Origin: Chloroflexota bacterium
GTDB lineage: Bacteria; Chloroflexota; Anaerolineae; UBA4142
DNA length: 64,000 nucleotides
Direction: 5' to 3'
Assembly: GCA_016219275.1 (NCBI GenBank)
Contig: JACRBM010000058.1
Coordinates: 124,001 to 188,000, forward strand
Below the pieces are notes generated by a model. It was not told the origin of the DNA. It saw only the letters and a list, made by a program, of their open reading frames with translations, and searched no databases. How positions within the stretch are numbered: the first letter of the stretch is position 1; the number at the start of each line of letters is the position of its first letter. The position numbers and the translations under genes are program-made. Shown here piece after piece: positions 16,412 through 25,120 of the stretch.

Positions 16412-18364
16412 TCATCCTTGCATTTTCACCGGAATTTCCACGATCAGTTTTGTCCCACATCCTGGCTCGGACTCGATGGTGAATTTGCCGCCGACGAGTT
16501 CGACGCGCTCTTGCACGCCGAGCAAGCCCCACGCGCGGCGCACCGGATACTTGCCCATCACCTGATTCACTTCGAACCCGACGCCGTCGTCGTCCACGAC
16601 GAGCGTGACCTTGTCCGCGCCGAAAGCGAGTTTTACGTTCGCGTGTTTGGCGCGCGCGTGGCGACCGACATTGTTCAACGCCTCTTGCGCGATGCGAAAC
16701 AACACCGTCTCGACCTGGGTTGGCAAGCGGCGTTTCGTGCCAACCACTTCAAAGTTTGCCGGCACGTTCATGCGTTCGGAGAATTGTTGCATGTACCAAC
16801 GCACCGCCGAGACCAAGCCCATATCGTCGAGCAGCGAGGGACGCAAATCGGAAACGAACTGGCGCAAGTTTTCGATTGCGCGCATCGTCACATTTTTCAG
16901 TTCGCCGACCTGGCGTTCCGCTTTCGGCGGATCGGTCGCGACGGTTTGCTCGACCGCGCCCAAGCCGACCGCGAGCGCAGTGAGCATCTGCCCGGTCTCG
17001 TCGTGCAATTCGCGCGCGATGCGTTTGCGTTCTTCCTCTTGCGCCGCGACCGCGCGTTCGAGCAATTCACCGCGCAACACATCGCGCTCTTGCACCTGCA
17101 AGTACAACTGCGAATTCTCGATCGCGATGGCGATTTGACGCGCGAGCGTGTGAATCACCGCAAAATTCGAGAACGCGCGTTGATGCGCGAGACACAACAC
17201 GCCGACCGTTTTTTCTTTCGCGATGAGCGGCACGGCAATCGTCGCAATGTCCGAATCGGACAAGGGGTTGTACGTCACTTCGCCGGTTTCGAACGCGCGT
17301 TGCACGCCATCGCTCAGATACCGACGTTCCGGCTCGGTCAAGGTCAACTTGGGATCGCGTGTGCGTTGCGCGCGCAGGACGAGCGTGTTCTGGAGTGGAT
17401 CAACGAGGTAGACCATGCCCGATATGAGCGGCTGGAGATTCGTCACGATCTTGGCGAGCGAATCGTCGAGCAAGCGATCCATGTCCAAGGACGAGCCGAG
17501 CACGCGGCATGTTTCGAACATCACCATCAATTCGCGCGCGGCTTCTTCTTGCGCGTCAAAGCGCGCGCGATTCGCTTCGTCCAAGCGCCGCGCGTACTCC
17601 ACCTCGAACACGCGCAGCACGCGAATCATAAAGAACGCGAACAAGCCAATCGCGAGGATGCGAAAGACTTCGACCGGCACGCCGACCGTGTGCAGGAACA
17701 CTTCTTTGTTGATCACGTTCGACGGAACGAGTGTGGTCGGAGGCACGATGATTTGATCGAGCACACCGTACCACGCGAGCGCGAGCGCCGCGCCAACCAG
17801 GTCGCGTCCGAACTGGGGCATCTGCTGTGTGACGAGCGCGCGGCGTTCCATCAACAACGCCAACGCGGCAAAGGTGGTGGCGGGCAAACCGAGCATGTAA
17901 CTCGTCCACACTCCGGCGAGTTCCATGCGCGTAATGAACGGCGCGGGACCGTTGATGATGCGAAGCAGTTGCAGTCCCGCCGCGTAGATGCCGAGTGAGA
18001 TGAGCGGCAGCGCGACAAACCGGCGCGAGCGTTCGGGCAGGACGGCGCTCAACAATTGCACGGCAAACAGAAATAATGCAAAGAAGGAAATGCCTTCCAG
18101 ACTCAATTTGACGATTTCCGCCCAGCCGGGTTCCTGCACGAACGTCGGAATCGCCGCCGCGAGTTTCGAAAGCATTTCGAGCCACTCGTTGACCGCGTGC
18201 GTCAACGCGAACAGCGCGAGGAAGGGCAAGGCGCGCGTCAAGGGTAGTTCGCTCCGCCGACCCATTTCGAGCGCGACGGCAAAGCCGGTCAAAAAGTGCG
18301 CTAGCCCGTAGAAAAAATAAATTAGGATGATGTTCGCTTGAAAAAACGCGGTTAGCTCAGTCAT
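16412..18364 (-). CDS. Sensor histidine kinase (HisKA_3/NarX-DegS type) with 7TM-like sensor and GAF domain
   Basis: 650 residues from the ATG at 18364; the frame extends 14 codons further but without a better start. About seven hydrophobic helices fill residues 10-255, then a GAF domain (about 275-420), then the dimerisation helix with H454 in ERKRIARELHDETGQ, and an ATPase domain (FRIAQEALNNVGRHARAKH, DDDGVGF, GLLGVQERVELVGG). It would sense a signal in or near the membrane and phosphorylate the adjacent NarL-type regulator. Upstream on the same strand lie the NrfD and iron-sulfur genes. Confidence 0.9.
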   Translation of the reverse strand: MTELTAFFQANIILIYFFYGLAHFLTGFAVALEMGRRSELPLTRALPFLALFALTHAVNEWLEMLSKLAAAIPTFVQEPGWAEIVKLSLEGISFFALFLFAVQLLSAVLPERSRRFVALPLISLGIYAAGLQLLRIINGPAPFITRMELAGVWTSYMLGLPATTFAALALLMERRALVTQQMPQFGRDLVGAALALAWYGVLDQIIVPPTTLVPSNVINKEVFLHTVGVPVEVFRILAIGLFAFFMIRVLRVFEVEYARRLDEANRARFDAQEEAARELMVMFETCRVLGSSLDMDRLLDDSLAKIVTNLQPLISGMVYLVDPLQNTLVLRAQRTRDPKLTLTEPERRYLSDGVQRAFETGEVTYNPLSDSDIATIAVPLIAKEKTVGVLCLAHQRAFSNFAVIHTLARQIAIAIENSQLYLQVQERDVLRGELLERAVAAQEEERKRIARELHDETGQMLTALAVGLGAVEQTVATDPPKAERQVGELKNVTMRAIENLRQFVSDLRPSLLDDMGLVSAVRWYMQQFSERMNVPANFEVVGTKRRLPTQVETVLFRIAQEALNNVGRHARAKHANVKLAFGADKVTLVVDDDGVGFEVNQVMGKYPVRRAWGLLGVQERVELVGGKFTIESEPGCGTKLIVEIPVKMQG

Positions 18365-18441
18365 GGAATTTTGATTGGCAAGACAATGTAGAAAATTGCC
18401 CTGCACGTACCACGATTATACAAACGCATTGGTAGAAATGC

Positions 18442-18508
18442 AAAACCCTCCCCTGTTCGCCGGCGCGAAGCGTGCGAACGGGGGAGGGCAAGGGTGGGGG
18501 TCGGATCG
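18442..18508. repeat. CCCTCCCC-family palindrome
   Basis: AACCCTCCCCTGTTCG...CGAACGGGGGAGGG with an inner CGCCGGCGCGAAGCGTG section, between the kinase start and the NrfD stop. It could terminate or attenuate transcription within the minus-strand gene series. Confidence 0.75.
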
Positions 18509-18509
18509 T

Positions 18510-19850
18510 TTACGCGTGTTGTGTTTGCAGTACTTCTTGCGCCGCGGGTTTTTCTTCTTCTTCGCGTTTCAGTGTGCCTTCAAACAACGGCAGATAGTGT
18601 CCGACGAGTGTGTAGACCGTGATGATGCCGGCGAACACGCCGACTTGAATCGCGAGTTCAATCGGGCTGGGCCAGTAGGTATAGCCCTCGACCGAGCGGA
18701 GTGCGAACCACGCCACGTCGAAGCGATTCAACAAGATGCCGAACAGGACGAACGCCGCGCCGATGAGCGAGAGCATCCGACTGGCTTGCACGCGCTTGAG
18801 CGCAAAGTACACGATTGGGATCGCGACGCCGATGATCAACTCTGCCGCGTACATCACACTGTAGATGCCGCTCGTCCAAAGCATTTCGATTTCGCCCATC
18901 GTCAACAACTCGCCCAGTTTGAGCACGAGATACACGCCGAGCACCCAGGGCAGGAACGACGCGAGATCGCCGACGAGTTTTTGTTTGAGACTGCGCTTGA
19001 ACACCCAGAAACTTACCGTCGCGCCGCCGACGACCATCGCCAAGCCCGCGGCGATTGAAGAGATGTAGAACTGGAGCGGGATGATCGGCGAATACCACAA
19101 TGGGTGGAGTCGTTCGCTGATGATTACGAACAGCGAACCAAGCGACGATTGGTGGAGCGTCGAAAGCGTCGAACCGATGATGACGAGCGGGATGGTAATG
19201 CTTTTGACGAACGCAAGCCGCCGCTTTGATCCGATGCGTTCCAAGATGACCGGGCTGAACTCGGACACGAGCACGGTCGTGTAGAGCAGGATGCACCAAC
19301 TGACTTCGAACAATGCCGAGTTGATGTTCGGGTAGATGACAAAGTGATAGAAGCGGTCCCAGCGACCCAGGTCCATGAATAGAATCACCAACACCGAAAT
19401 GTAACCCAGCAGACCGGTCAGTACGGTTGGTCGAATCGCCGCGTGAAAGTGGTGCATCTGGAAAATGTACACCAACGTCGCGAGCGTGAACGCGCCGCCG
19501 GAGAACGCGACCATGAACAGATCGAAACCGATCCACAAGCCCCAGGGGTACGCCTGGTTCAAGTTCGTGGATGCGCCGAGTCCGACGACCAAGCGATAAA
19601 TTCCGGCGGCGACGCCAATCACCGCGAACATCGCCATGGCGGGCAGCCACGCGGGCAGCGCGTCGAGTTCGCGCGTGATGAATTTGAACCACGCCGGTCG
19701 CGGTCGCCGGGGTTCTTCGGCGGGCTTGCCGTCGCGCAGTTTGCGTTCGATCCAGTATCCGATGGTCAAGACGAGCAAAAGGGGTATGCCGACACGCCCG
19801 AAAAAGAACACGAACATCATGAGCGCGTCAACCAGAATTTGCAGATCCAT
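18510..19850 (-). CDS. NrfD/HybB-like membrane subunit (copy 1)
   Basis: 446 residues, about ten membrane helices. The family blocks AYPWGLWIGFDLFMVAFSGGAF, GRWDRFYHFVIYPNINS, FEVSWCILLYTTVLVSEFSP and STLHQSSLGSLFVI (quinone-site region) are clear. HybB/DsrP-like members pass electrons between a membrane quinone and a periplasmic iron-sulfur subunit. An extra N-terminal helix precedes the core and holds the pattern RVGIPxxLxxxxGYWIERKL, also found in copy 2 and two small neighbours. Its ATG overlaps the stop of the 4Fe-4S gene by one base (TAATG). No catalytic subunit is nearby. Confidence 0.87.
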   Translation of the reverse strand: MDLQILVDALMMFVFFFGRVGIPLLLVLTIGYWIERKLRDGKPAEEPRRPRPAWFKFITRELDALPAWLPAMAMFAVIGVAAGIYRLVVGLGASTNLNQAYPWGLWIGFDLFMVAFSGGAFTLATLVYIFQMHHFHAAIRPTVLTGLLGYISVLVILFMDLGRWDRFYHFVIYPNINSALFEVSWCILLYTTVLVSEFSPVILERIGSKRRLAFVKSITIPLVIIGSTLSTLHQSSLGSLFVIISERLHPLWYSPIIPLQFYISSIAAGLAMVVGGATVSFWVFKRSLKQKLVGDLASFLPWVLGVYLVLKLGELLTMGEIEMLWTSGIYSVMYAAELIIGVAIPIVYFALKRVQASRMLSLIGAAFVLFGILLNRFDVAWFALRSVEGYTYWPSPIELAIQVGVFAGIITVYTLVGHYLPLFEGTLKREEEEKPAAQEVLQTQHA

Positions 19851-20752
19851 TAGTGACCTCCATTCTCGTCATTGGCAACGATGGGCGCTAATTCCATCTC
19901 ATTGCGTTTCTTGACGAGCCAGTAGACGCCACTCAATGCCATCGCCATTCCTGCCGCGACCGTCGGCGTCGAGTGCATGATCGTCGCGTTGATTTCCGCC
20001 GGCGCCTCTTCGGGCAACACGGGGAAACCCAATTGCTCGAACGGGATCGCCGAGATGTACATCACGGCTGTGCCGCCAATCTCGCGCTCGCCGTAAACGT
20101 GTTTCACATACGCGCTCTTGGCAGAGTACACGCGTTCGTTTGCGATGGTTAATAACTCCGTGCGGTCACCGTACGAAAGTGCGTTTGCCGGACACGCTTG
20201 CACACATGCCGGCGCTTGCCCCTTGGCTTGCAAATCCGCGCACCCGTTGCACTTGCGAATGAGCGAGAGTTGCTTGCTCCACTCGAACGTCGGCACGCCG
20301 AACGGACACGCGTACATGCAGTATCGGCAACCGATGCAGCGGTTCTCGTCGTACACAACCGGACCCTCCGGGGTTTTCTGCAACGCGCCGACGGTGCACG
20401 CGGCAACGCAACTCGGATTGACACAGCTCATACATTGTCGCTTGACCGGTTGGTTCTTGGGTTTTTCGTTCACGAGCACGTTCCGCATTTCGACGACGGA
20501 CAACGCGCTCGCGCTCAAAATGGTCGTGCGGGTGTCTTGGGGCAAATTGTTTTTCTTTTGACATGCCAATTGACACTGTTTGCAACCGACACATTTACTC
20601 AGGTCTACCAACGTGGCTTTGCTGGCACGCGGCGAAATTGGAACGTGGTTTTGTGGTGCGCTCACAAAGCTGGGTGCCGTCTTGGCACCGATGCCAAGCA
20701 GGGCAACGCTGGCGCCGGCGACTTTGAGAAAATCACGTCTGGTCATACTCAT
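19850..20752 (-). CDS. Tat-exported HybA-like 4Fe-4S ferredoxin subunit (copy 1)
   Basis: 300 residues from the ATG at 20752, which follows GGAGG at the right distance; an upstream GTG-type extension would cross the promoter. A twin-arginine signal (MTRRDFLKVAGASVALLGIG) directs folded export. Four Cys clusters suit four 4Fe-4S centres: CVGCKQCQLAC, CMSCVNPSCVAAC, CIGCRYCMYACPFG and the split CNGC...CVQACP. A C-terminal hydrophobic stretch (VAAGMAMALSGVYWLV) can anchor it to the membrane. It should carry electrons to or from the NrfD subunit encoded immediately downstream. Confidence 0.9.
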   Translation of the reverse strand: MSMTRRDFLKVAGASVALLGIGAKTAPSFVSAPQNHVPISPRASKATLVDLSKCVGCKQCQLACQKKNNLPQDTRTTILSASALSVVEMRNVLVNEKPKNQPVKRQCMSCVNPSCVAACTVGALQKTPEGPVVYDENRCIGCRYCMYACPFGVPTFEWSKQLSLIRKCNGCADLQAKGQAPACVQACPANALSYGDRTELLTIANERVYSAKSAYVKHVYGEREIGGTAVMYISAIPFEQLGFPVLPEEAPAEINATIMHSTPTVAAGMAMALSGVYWLVKKRNEMELAPIVANDENGGH

Positions 20753-20765
20753 CGAACACCTCCAA

Positions 20766-20794
20766 TCTATAAGATCAATCCCGGTACCGCTCAA
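20766..20794 (-). promoter_or_regulatory. Promoter for ferredoxin/NrfD copy 1
   Basis: Minus strand TTGAGC, 17-base spacer, TATAGA; the predicted start falls close to the GGAGG and the ATG at 20752. Confidence 0.55.
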
Positions 20795-20824
20795 CGCGGT
20801 TTATTTTTGTAACTCTGCCTATTT

Positions 20825-20937
20825 GTTATTTCGAGCGAAGCGAGAAATCTCCGCTGTTGGCTAGATGAGATTTCTCGTCGCACACTTGCCCTGGCGGGAA
20901 CGCAAGTGCCAGGGAACTACCCTCCTCGAAATGACAG
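20825..20937. repeat. ATTTCGA-family inverted repeat with a nested GGCACTTGCG hairpin
   Basis: TTATTTCGAGCGAAGCGAG on the left, CTCGAAATGACAG on the right, internal GAGATTTCTCGTCGC. A nested CACTTGCCCTGGCG/CGCAAGTGCCAGGG element sits inside. It lies between the copy 1 module and the TolB-like gene. Confidence 0.75.
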
Positions 20938-20950
20938 ACTAGGCAGGCGC

Positions 20951-21901
20951 TTATTTTTTCTTCGGCGCGCACGAGCACGAGGGCTGGGCGTTGGACGCTA
21001 GACTGCTCGTCAAATTCACGCGTCGCAAATTTCCCAGGTCAATCGCGACAATCTCCGAATCGGACTCGTAGAGAATCCGCGCGCCGTCGGCGGACCAACT
21101 CGGCGATTGATTGATCGCTAGACTTTTGGTAAGTCGCCGCACGCCCGCTCCATCGGCATTCATCATGTAAATTTCCCACGCGCGATCGCGCGTCGAGGTG
21201 AATGCGAGGTACTGACCATCGGGCGACCATGCCGGGTCGCGCGCATCGAAGGGCGGATGCGTGATGCGTTTGAGCTCACCCGTCGCGGTGCTCAATGTGT
21301 AGATTTCCCAACGTCCATCGCGGTCGGAAGTGAACGCCAGGTATTTGCCGTCGGGCGACCACGCGGGTTGCCAATCGTAGGTGGGATTATCGGTAAGCCG
21401 CGCGACGTTCGACCCGTTCGCGTTCATCACGTAAATGTTCCAGTTGCCGTCGCGGTCGGAGGCGAATGCGATACGCGCGCCGTCCGGCGACCAGGTCGGT
21501 TGCCAATCGAATCCTGGGGCGTTCGTCAATCGCGTGACGTTCGAGCCGTCCGCGTTCATCACATAGATTTCATAGTTGCCATCGCGGTCGGAAGCAAACG
21601 CGATGCGTTCGCCGTCGGGCGACCAGGCAGGCGTTTTATCGTCCGCGAGATTTTCGGTGAGACGTCGCACGTCCGTCCCGTCCGCGTTCATCGTGTAAAT
21701 ATCAAAGTAGAAACAGCGATCGCGATCTGAGGTGTAAACGACGCGGCTCGCTTGCGCGGTTGCCGACATCAGGATACTCGTGGTATCACGCGTGGGGGTA
21801 GGTTTAGAAAATGTGGAGAGAGCCGTGTCGCTTGGTCCGCACGACATGCTGATCAAAAGTGGTAAAATTAATTTGCCGATCCAGAGTGTAAACTTGAGCA
21901 T
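20951..21901 (-). CDS. TolB-like beta-propeller (PD40 repeat) exported protein
   Basis: 316 residues. A hydrophobic N-terminus (LWIGKLILPLLISMSCGPS) is a signal peptide with an imperfect lipobox ending in Cys. Six PD40 repeats follow, each with WSPDGxxIAFxSDRDGxxEIYxMNADGSxVxRLT, predicting a beta-propeller. The C-terminus is SCSCAPKKK. Such proteins in Chloroflexota are often cell-surface or periplasmic with unknown ligands. It lies between the two ferredoxin/NrfD modules on the same strand and is flanked by repeats, so membership of either operon is uncertain. A TATAAT (minus strand, 21963-21968) lies about 60 bp before its start. Confidence 0.82.
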   Translation of the reverse strand: MLKFTLWIGKLILPLLISMSCGPSDTALSTFSKPTPTRDTTSILMSATAQASRVVYTSDRDRCFYFDIYTMNADGTDVRRLTENLADDKTPAWSPDGERIAFASDRDGNYEIYVMNADGSNVTRLTNAPGFDWQPTWSPDGARIAFASDRDGNWNIYVMNANGSNVARLTDNPTYDWQPAWSPDGKYLAFTSDRDGRWEIYTLSTATGELKRITHPPFDARDPAWSPDGQYLAFTSTRDRAWEIYMMNADGAGVRRLTKSLAINQSPSWSADGARILYESDSEIVAIDLGNLRRVNLTSSLASNAQPSCSCAPKKK

Positions 21902-22205
21902 CGCTCACCCCGCTTGGTTGTTCAATGAATAATTCCATCTGCAGTATAGGGTGGCGCGCGAAATTATATAACAGGTACTTGACGGGTGTTGACCCTAGGG
22001 GTTCATTCGGTTTTTATCCCGGCAAATTCGAGGGGTATGATTTGGGGAGATTACGGGGACGCGTACCTGGGTGGACCTTCGTTTACCCGGTAAAAACACC
22101 GGGCAGATACCCCGATGATAGACCGGGGGTTACCCCGGAAACAAAAAAGGACGACCCAGCGGGTCGTCCCACAGATACAGATAGTTGAATTGTATAGACG
22201 CGCGA
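21902..22205. other. 304-bp intergenic region rich in short hairpins
   Basis: Contains, in order, a minus-strand -10 (21963-21968), two TTGAC sequences (about 21979 and 21989), several GGGG/CCCC-containing short inverted pairs (for example CCCGGTAAAAACACCGGG near 22089 and CCGGGGGTTACCCCGG near 22123) and the terminator at 22149. An 87-codon plus-strand frame here has no ribosome-binding site and looks non-coding. Confidence 0.55.
22149..22169 (-). terminator. Terminator of the heme-kinase/regulator operon
   Basis: Arms GGACGACCC / GGGTCGTCC with an AGC loop; on the minus strand it is followed by TTTTTTG and lies 36 bases after the regulator stop. Confidence 0.85.
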
Positions 22206-22856
22206 TCAATTGCTTTTTTCGGTCAAGCCATGTTCCAGCGCGTAGCGCACCAAGTCCGCAACGGTGTGCGCGCCCAACTTGCTCATCAAATTCGCGCGAT
22301 GCCACTCGACGGTTTTGACGCTGATCGAAAGCGCGGACGCGATTTGCGAATTGGTTTCGCCGAGCACGATGTGTTGCAAAATTTCCAACTCGCGCGGCGT
22401 GATGGATTCCGTCACGGAGCCATTGCCTTCTTGATGCCGCAATTCTTCGACGACCGCGGTTGCCGCCGAGGGATACAAAAACGTTTCGCCGCGCGCGACG
22501 ACGCGTAACGCGCCGATCAAATCGTTGCCGAGCGCGCGCTTGGAGACGTACCCCGATGCGCCGGCTTGGAGCAACGGCAGCACGTACTGCCGATCTTCGT
22601 GTTGCGTGAGCACGAGCACGCGCGTCTCGGGATGGCGCTGGCGGATGATGCGCGTCGCTTCGACGCCATTCATCCCCGGCATCGCAATGTCCATCAGCAC
22701 GACATCCGGCGACAATTCGTTCACGCGCGCAATTGCTTGCGCGCCGTCTTCCGCCTCGCCGACGACCTCGATATCGTTATAGTAACTCAGCAACGCGCGC
22801 AAGCCCTCGCGCAGGATTGCGTGATCATCCGCCATCAGCACGCGAATTTTCGACAT
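22206..22856 (-). CDS. NarL/FixJ-family response regulator (partner of heme kinase)
   Basis: 216 residues. Receiver domain with D10/D11 and phosphoacceptor D56 (VVLMDIAMP), then a LuxR helix-turn-helix (SITPRELEILQHIVLGETNSQIASALSISVKTVEWHRANLMSKL). Its start lies 32 bases inside the end of the upstream kinase gene, implying translational coupling. It resembles the regulator at 15700-16359 closely in layout, as expected from module duplication. Its targets may be the adjacent ferredoxin/NrfD genes. Confidence 0.92.
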   Translation of the reverse strand: MSKIRVLMADDHAILREGLRALLSYYNDIEVVGEAEDGAQAIARVNELSPDVVLMDIAMPGMNGVEATRIIRQRHPETRVLVLTQHEDRQYVLPLLQAGASGYVSKRALGNDLIGALRVVARGETFLYPSAATAVVEELRHQEGNGSVTESITPRELEILQHIVLGETNSQIASALSISVKTVEWHRANLMSKLGAHTVADLVRYALEHGLTEKSN

Positions 22857-24777
22857 GGATTGCCTCCTCCATCGGCGCAGGCACGCGTACGAAAATCAAG
22901 GTGCCTTCGCCGGGCGTGGTTTGCAGTTCGAACGTTCCACCCAAAATTTCCGCGCGTTCCTGCATCCCGCGCAGTCCCAGCCCCAAGCCCGGCGAATTGG
23001 AAACGTCCAGGTTGCTTGGATCGAACCCGCGCCCGTTATCGCAAATGGTGAGCGTGACCCAGCCGCGTTCGTGTTTCACGCGCACCCGAACCCGCGTTGC
23101 CTGGGCGTGGCGCGCGATGTTCGTGAGCGCCTCTTGCGCGATGCGAAAGAACGACGTCTCCACGACCGGCGGCAAACGCGCCGGCTGTCCCACTTCTTCG
23201 ATGCAGACTTGAATGCCGAGCGGCTCCAAGCGTTGTTCGCCGTACCAGCCGATTGCCGGCACCAAACCCAAATCGTCGAGCAGTGTGGGGCGCAGATCGG
23301 CGATGATGCGGTGAATGTTTTTCAACAATCCTTCGGCGATGGATTTGGTGCGCTTGAGATACACGTTCGCTTTTTGCGCGTCCTGTGCGAGCGCCATCGG
23401 AATCGTATCCATGCCGACCATCAACGCCGAAAGACCCTGGCTCGTTTCGTCGTGCAGTTCGCGCGCGATGCGTTTGCGTTCGTCTTCTTGCGCGGAAATG
23501 ACGCGATGCAGTAACTCGCCGCGCAAGTGTTCCTTGTGTTGCAGTTCCGCGTAGAGCCGCCGATTTTCGCGCGCCGCCGCTTCGTACGCCGCGGTGCGTT
23601 CTTGCACGCGCGCGTCCAGCTCGCGATTCCACGCTTGGATTTCTTCGTGCGAGTGGCGCAAACGCACGCGCATCTCGTCGAACGCGCGCGCCAGCACGCC
23701 AACCTCGTCATGCCCGAAGGTTTTAAGCGGCGAGTTCAAATCGCCGGCGGTGATGCGCCGCGTCGCGGCGGTCAGTGCTTGCACTGGGCGAATGACGCTG
23801 CGCGTCGTCAAGTACGCCATCGCGAGCGCGCCGACCAACATCACGACGAGCAAGGCAAAGATGCGCATCTGCAGGGTGCGCGTCGAGCTGAACACTTCTT
23901 CTTCACTCTGGCGCACGGTCATGCCCCACTGCGCGCGTTCGAGCGGCGCGAAGGCGAGCACCTCGGCGCGGGGTCCGGCATTCGCGGTGGATTGCGTGTG
24001 GCAATCGTGGCACGCCGAAACCGAGGGACGATGATCGCGAATCATCCCCATCAAACTGAAACCGTGATCGCTATCGCCGTCCACGCGACCTTCGCGCGTG
24101 CTCGCCAAAATGCGTCCGCTCAAATCCACCAGATCCATGTAGCCGGATTCACCCAAACCGATCGGGTGCGTGAACGCGCGAATTTTCGCGCCGGAAAAAT
24201 TCAGCGCGATGACGAGCGCGCCGCTCACTTTGTTCGACGCGTTGCGAATCGGCGACGCGGCGACGATGAATGGCGGCTGTCCGTTGGCGGATTGCGCGAC
24301 GTGCGCGACGGAAAAGGGTGTGCCGTTGAGCGCGGTCATGACCGGCGGAAAATCGCCGAACGAAATTTTGGCGTTGCTCTCCGGCTTGGATGCCAAGACG
24401 TGACCTTTGGTGTCCACGAGGAAGACGTGCGACGCGACAAAATTCAAACGTTGGTACGCCTGGTCGAGGTACACGTTGGCGCGAGCGGTGTCGGACCAAT
24501 AATCTTCGGAAGCGGTATACGTAAGGACGTTTTCAATGTGATCGAGCAACGCGTCCACGTAGCTCGCGGACATTTGCGCGAGGACGACGCGCTCTTGCAG
24601 GTTGCGTTGGGTGTTGTCGCTCAACGCCGCCGTGCCGAGGTACGCAAAGAGACCGATCATCGAAAAGGTGCCGATGACAACCAAGATGCCGATCTTGGTG
24701 CTCAACCCGATGCTCGCGCTGAATTCCAGGATTCGTTTGACGAGGGAAGTTTCAGTTTCAGTTGATCTGTCGTTCAT
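22825..24777 (-). CDS. Sensor histidine kinase with periplasmic Cache-like domain carrying a CxxCH heme motif
   Basis: 650 residues. TM1 (about 29-52), an external double-Cache-like sensor domain (about 55-300), TM2 (about 303-325), HAMP (about 326-380), coiled coil, HisKA_3 domain with H442 (ERKRIARELHDETSQG) and an ATPase domain. Within the external part, residues 256-260 read CHDCH, a c-type heme attachment motif (CxxCH), preceded by the SLMGMIRDHRPSVSA linker. A covalently bound heme would let the kinase sense redox state or a gas outside the membrane. It has its own promoter and overlaps its regulator gene. Ordinary Cache kinases lack such Cys pairs. Confidence 0.9.
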   Translation of the reverse strand: MNDRSTETETSLVKRILEFSASIGLSTKIGILVVIGTFSMIGLFAYLGTAALSDNTQRNLQERVVLAQMSASYVDALLDHIENVLTYTASEDYWSDTARANVYLDQAYQRLNFVASHVFLVDTKGHVLASKPESNAKISFGDFPPVMTALNGTPFSVAHVAQSANGQPPFIVAASPIRNASNKVSGALVIALNFSGAKIRAFTHPIGLGESGYMDLVDLSGRILASTREGRVDGDSDHGFSLMGMIRDHRPSVSACHDCHTQSTANAGPRAEVLAFAPLERAQWGMTVRQSEEEVFSSTRTLQMRIFALLVVMLVGALAMAYLTTRSVIRPVQALTAATRRITAGDLNSPLKTFGHDEVGVLARAFDEMRVRLRHSHEEIQAWNRELDARVQERTAAYEAAARENRRLYAELQHKEHLRGELLHRVISAQEDERKRIARELHDETSQGLSALMVGMDTIPMALAQDAQKANVYLKRTKSIAEGLLKNIHRIIADLRPTLLDDLGLVPAIGWYGEQRLEPLGIQVCIEEVGQPARLPPVVETSFFRIAQEALTNIARHAQATRVRVRVKHERGWVTLTICDNGRGFDPSNLDVSNSPGLGLGLRGMQERAEILGGTFELQTTPGEGTLIFVRVPAPMEEAIHVENSRADGG

Positions 24778-24792
24778 CTTCGTTTTGCAATT

Positions 24793-24821
24793 ACTGTACT
24801 GTGTAAATCCTTAAAAGTCAA
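24793..24821 (-). promoter_or_regulatory. Promoter for the heme-kinase operon
   Basis: Minus strand TTGACT, 17-base spacer, TACAGT; predicted start within about ten bases of the ATG at 24777, so the leader is very short. Confidence 0.7.
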
Positions 24822-24867
24822 ACCTATTCCGACCCACACGGTTTTTCAATAGTTCAACGCAGGAGAG

Positions 24868-24985
24868 GGAATCCATCCCCACCCTAACCCTCCCCCGTTA
24901 GCAGAAACCGCTGGCAGGAGAGGAAACAACTCCCTCCCCTGTTCGGCGCAGTTTGTCGAACGGGGGAGTGCTGGGGTGGGGGTTT
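24868..24985. repeat. Double CCCTCCCC-family palindrome
   Basis: Two adjoining C-rich/G-rich inverted units, the second with an inner CTGTTCGGC...TCGAACGGGGGAG arm pair. With the 25070-25110 element and an AACAGGGCACGCGGA/TCGCGTCCCCTGT pair (about 25017-25057) it fills the 343-bp gap between kinase and NrfD copy 2; no gene is seen. Confidence 0.75.
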
Positions 24986-25069
24986 GAGTAACCTTGTTCC
25001 GATCCCAAGATACCAACAGGGCACGCGGATCATTTTTCATTCGCGTCCCCTGTCGGATACTTGGTGGAG

Positions 25070-25110
25070 GAGACCCGAAGGGTCGCTTGCGCGAAAATCC
25101 TTCGGGTCTC
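25070..25110. repeat. GACCCG-family palindrome
   Basis: Arms GAGACCCGAAGG and CCTTCGGGTCTC around GTCGCTTGCGCGAAAAT, almost the same loop as at 15087-15099. It lies 10 bp after the NrfD copy 2 stop. Confidence 0.85.
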
Positions 25111-25120
25111 GTGCCGCGTA

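Noticed and set aside
21925-22188. 87-codon plus-strand reading frame
   Set aside because: It has no ribosome-binding site, runs through hairpins and the terminator at 22149, and its product is a composition-biased string with no recognisable fold.
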